From Ruminococcus sp. UBA3800 (GTDB lineage Bacteria; Bacillota; Clostridia; Oscillospirales; Ruminococcaceae), in NCBI GenBank assembly GCA_002368715.1, contig DFEO01000163.1:1-5995 (forward strand): a DNA stretch of 5,995 nt. The letters run 5' to 3'. How positions within the stretch are numbered: the first letter of the stretch is position 1; each line of letters opens with the position of its first letter. The position numbers were made by a program, and so were the translations under genes. Below, piece after piece: positions 4,522 through 5,995 of this stretch. The notes under the pieces were generated by a model. It had not been told where the DNA came from, ran no database searches, and saw only the letters and a list, made by a program, of their open reading frames with translations.

Positions 4522-5995
4522 ATTCCTCGTCGTCCTCGAAAAAGCTGAGTGTATCCAGTGCCCTGATAGCGCTGTCAAGATAAGCCGTATCAGTCATCGG
4601 CCACTTGAAGCCAAGGCGGTAGAGCGCCTTTGTGGTGAACGAATTGTCATAGCCTATCATAAACTCGACAGTGTTTTTGTCGGAGACCTGATAAGCGATG
4701 AGAGGAGAGACTACCGAGCTCTTTTTCTCATCCGCCATTGCCTCACCGAACCTTTTGCGGAAAACTTCGTCCGTCACTGTTTCGACAGCTATCCCGGCAT
4801 TGTTCATCGCCTGCACAACATCGCCCATCTCTATCCTGTGGCTGTTAGTTGCGTGGAACACTGTAAACCTTCGGTCGGTCTTAGAAAGCGTTACCACAGC
4901 CTTAGCCACCATATCTATGGGCGAGAACTCGATCTGCTGGTCAAGTGCCGCAACCGAGATGACTCCAAGCGAAGCATAGGCTCTGAGCGTTCTCATAAAG
5001 CTGTTTGTCACAAAGTTTATCTGGAACTCGCCGTCGCTGTGTCTGCTCATAAGATTTCCCACACGGATTATCTTTGCGTCAAGCCCTCTTTCTGCGGCAG
5101 CGTCGAGCATGGCCTTTTCGGCTTTGAATTTAGTGTTCACATACTTGTTTTCAAGGCTCTGTCCAAAGAACAGCTCGTTCTCGTGGATGACCTTGTCCGA
5201 GGGAATGCTGTTGTTTACGCTTGTGCCCGCAATGCTTATAGTCGAGATCTGGACAAGCCGCCTGTCTGTCTTTACACAAAGCTCGATAAGGTTCTCGACT
5301 CCCTGCCTGTTTATCTTGTCCAGCGTGTCATCCTGTGCAAAATGCTTTACACACGCCGCACAGTTTATCACCGTTTTAAAGTCCAGCTTTTCAAGCTCCA
5401 TAACGCCGTCAGGGTCAGTTATGTCGCCCTTGACCACTCTTATGCGGCTGCCGAAAAGCTCCTTCATCGGGTTCTCGTAATAATACATCAGAAGCAGTCT
5501 GAGCCTTTCCTCCTCCGAGCAGCTGCTTCCCCTTATCAGACAGTAAACTGTCTTGTCGGTGGTGTCCAGCAGGCATTTTAAAACGTGTATCCCAAGATAG
5601 CCGGTGGACCCCGTGAGAAGGATATCACCCGTATCGAAGTCGGCATTTATCTCGTCAACGAACTCAGCCGTGTTGTGTGCCAGCACATCGTCATTGCCGC
5701 TCTCTTCTGCCGAGCCTGTCTGGTACTCGCCTGCCGGAGCCGTCGATTTGATATATTCCTCCATAGATAAAACTGTCGGATAATCGAACACATCCTTAAA
5801 GGCTATCGGCAGGTTTGCGGCCATAGCCTTTATAGCTATCTTTGAAGCCGAAAGAGAGGTACCGCCCATTTCAAAGAAATTCTCGTTTATCCCGATCTGC
5901 TGGTTTCCGAGAGCGTAGGAGAAGATCTCGCAGAGCGTTTTCTGAAGCTCGTTCTTTGGCAAAACGATCTCCCGATTCTCGTCAGACCCTTCGGG
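4520..5995 (-). CDS. C-terminal part of a nonribosomal peptide synthetase: carrier domain plus thioester reductase (5' end outside window)
   Basis: The reading frame is open to the right edge; 491 residues are visible and the true start is outside. Visible residues 1-20 resemble the linker after an adenylation domain. Residues about 17-84 are a peptidyl carrier domain with MGGTSL, whose Ser47 should carry the phosphopantetheine arm. Residues about 122-480 are a thioester reductase (extended SDR, NAD-binding 4): nucleotide motif GSTGYLG (129-135), IRG (154-156) following beta2, QISTIS (250-255) and the YVNTK motif with Tyr285 and Lys289. Such terminal R domains release the thioester-bound peptide by NAD(P)H reduction to an aldehyde or, after a second step, an alcohol. 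A single-module carboxylic-acid reductase or Lys2-like enzyme cannot be excluded without the upstream part. The TTG at base 5962 is an internal Leu codon, not a start. Confidence 0.9.
   Translation of the reverse strand, partial: PEGSDENREIVLPKNELQKTLCEIFSYALGNQQIGINENFFEMGGTSLSASKIAIKAMAANLPIAFKDVFDYPTVLSMEEYIKSTAPAGEYQTGSAEESGNDDVLAHNTAEFVDEINADFDTGDILLTGSTGYLGIHVLKCLLDTTDKTVYCLIRGSSCSEEERLRLLLMYYYENPMKELFGSRIRVVKGDITDPDGVMELEKLDFKTVINCAACVKHFAQDDTLDKINRQGVENLIELCVKTDRRLVQISTISIAGTSVNNSIPSDKVIHENELFFGQSLENKYVNTKFKAEKAMLDAAAERGLDAKIIRVGNLMSRHSDGEFQINFVTNSFMRTLRAYASLGVISVAALDQQIEFSPIDMVAKAVVTLSKTDRRFTVFHATNSHRIEMGDVVQAMNNAGIAVETVTDEVFRKRFGEAMADEKKSSVVSPLIAYQVSDKNTVEFMIGYDNSFTTKALYRLGFKWPMTDTAYLDSAIRALDTLSFFEDDEE

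Noticed and set aside
3487..4578. A 363-codon open frame on the minus strand opposite the GH51 gene
   Set aside because: It lies almost entirely antisense to a gene with clear catalytic motifs, has no recognisable domain, and extends into the synthetase gene. It is a codon-bias shadow.
4838..5581. A 247-codon open frame on the plus strand opposite the NRPS gene
   Set aside because: Antisense to the conserved reductase domain, with no family signature and no promoter or ribosome binding site seen.
1..5995. CRISPR arrays, tRNA, rRNA, riboswitches or replication origins
   Set aside because: No regularly spaced repeats, cloverleaf sequences, rRNA segments or recognised riboswitch cores were seen on either strand.

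Overview
This 5,995-base window looks like chromosomal DNA of an anaerobic Gram-positive Clostridia member, most like a Ruminococcus-type gut or rumen fibre degrader. The clues are a surface protein with an NPxTG sorting signal, a SpoIIQ-like LytM protein, an intracellular GH51 arabinofuranosidase with its own AraC regulator, AT-rich intergenic regions with consensus sigma-A promoters, and strong GGAGG-type ribosome binding sites. The genus is an inference; no rRNA or marker gene is present.

Layout. Bases 1-23 resemble the outer end of an IS3-family element lying to the left. Bases 59-1024 (minus) encode a secreted, Ser/Glu-rich, cell-wall-anchored protein with a clear sigma-A promoter. Divergent from it, 1261-1971 (plus) encodes a membrane-anchored M23/LytM-domain protein in which one active-site histidine is replaced by asparagine, as expected for a scaffold rather than an enzyme. 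A bidirectional terminator and two further palindromes (1981-2098) separate it from a convergent AraC-family regulator (2103-2879, minus). That regulator is divergent from the GH51 alpha-L-arabinofuranosidase (2989-4467, plus). The 110 bp between their start codons hold two interleaved promoters covered by a 37-bp imperfect dyad, so this looks like a self-contained regulator-enzyme switch. A strong terminator (4484-4521) ends the arabinofuranosidase transcript. Its T-run overlaps the stop codon of a convergent gene that runs off the right edge (4520-5995, minus). That gene is the C-terminal end of a nonribosomal peptide synthetase: the end of an adenylation-domain linker, a carrier domain and a thioester-reductase release domain.

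How the genes work together. Only the AraC/GH51 pair forms an obvious unit, releasing arabinose from imported arabino-oligosaccharides. The surface protein and the LytM protein are both envelope proteins but are transcribed apart. The NRPS belongs to a biosynthetic locus that continues to the right and probably releases a peptide aldehyde or alcohol. The most notable points are this NRPS terminus, the overlapping promoter/operator region, the degenerate LytM active site with direct repeats upstream, and the structured 1981-2098 intergenic region.
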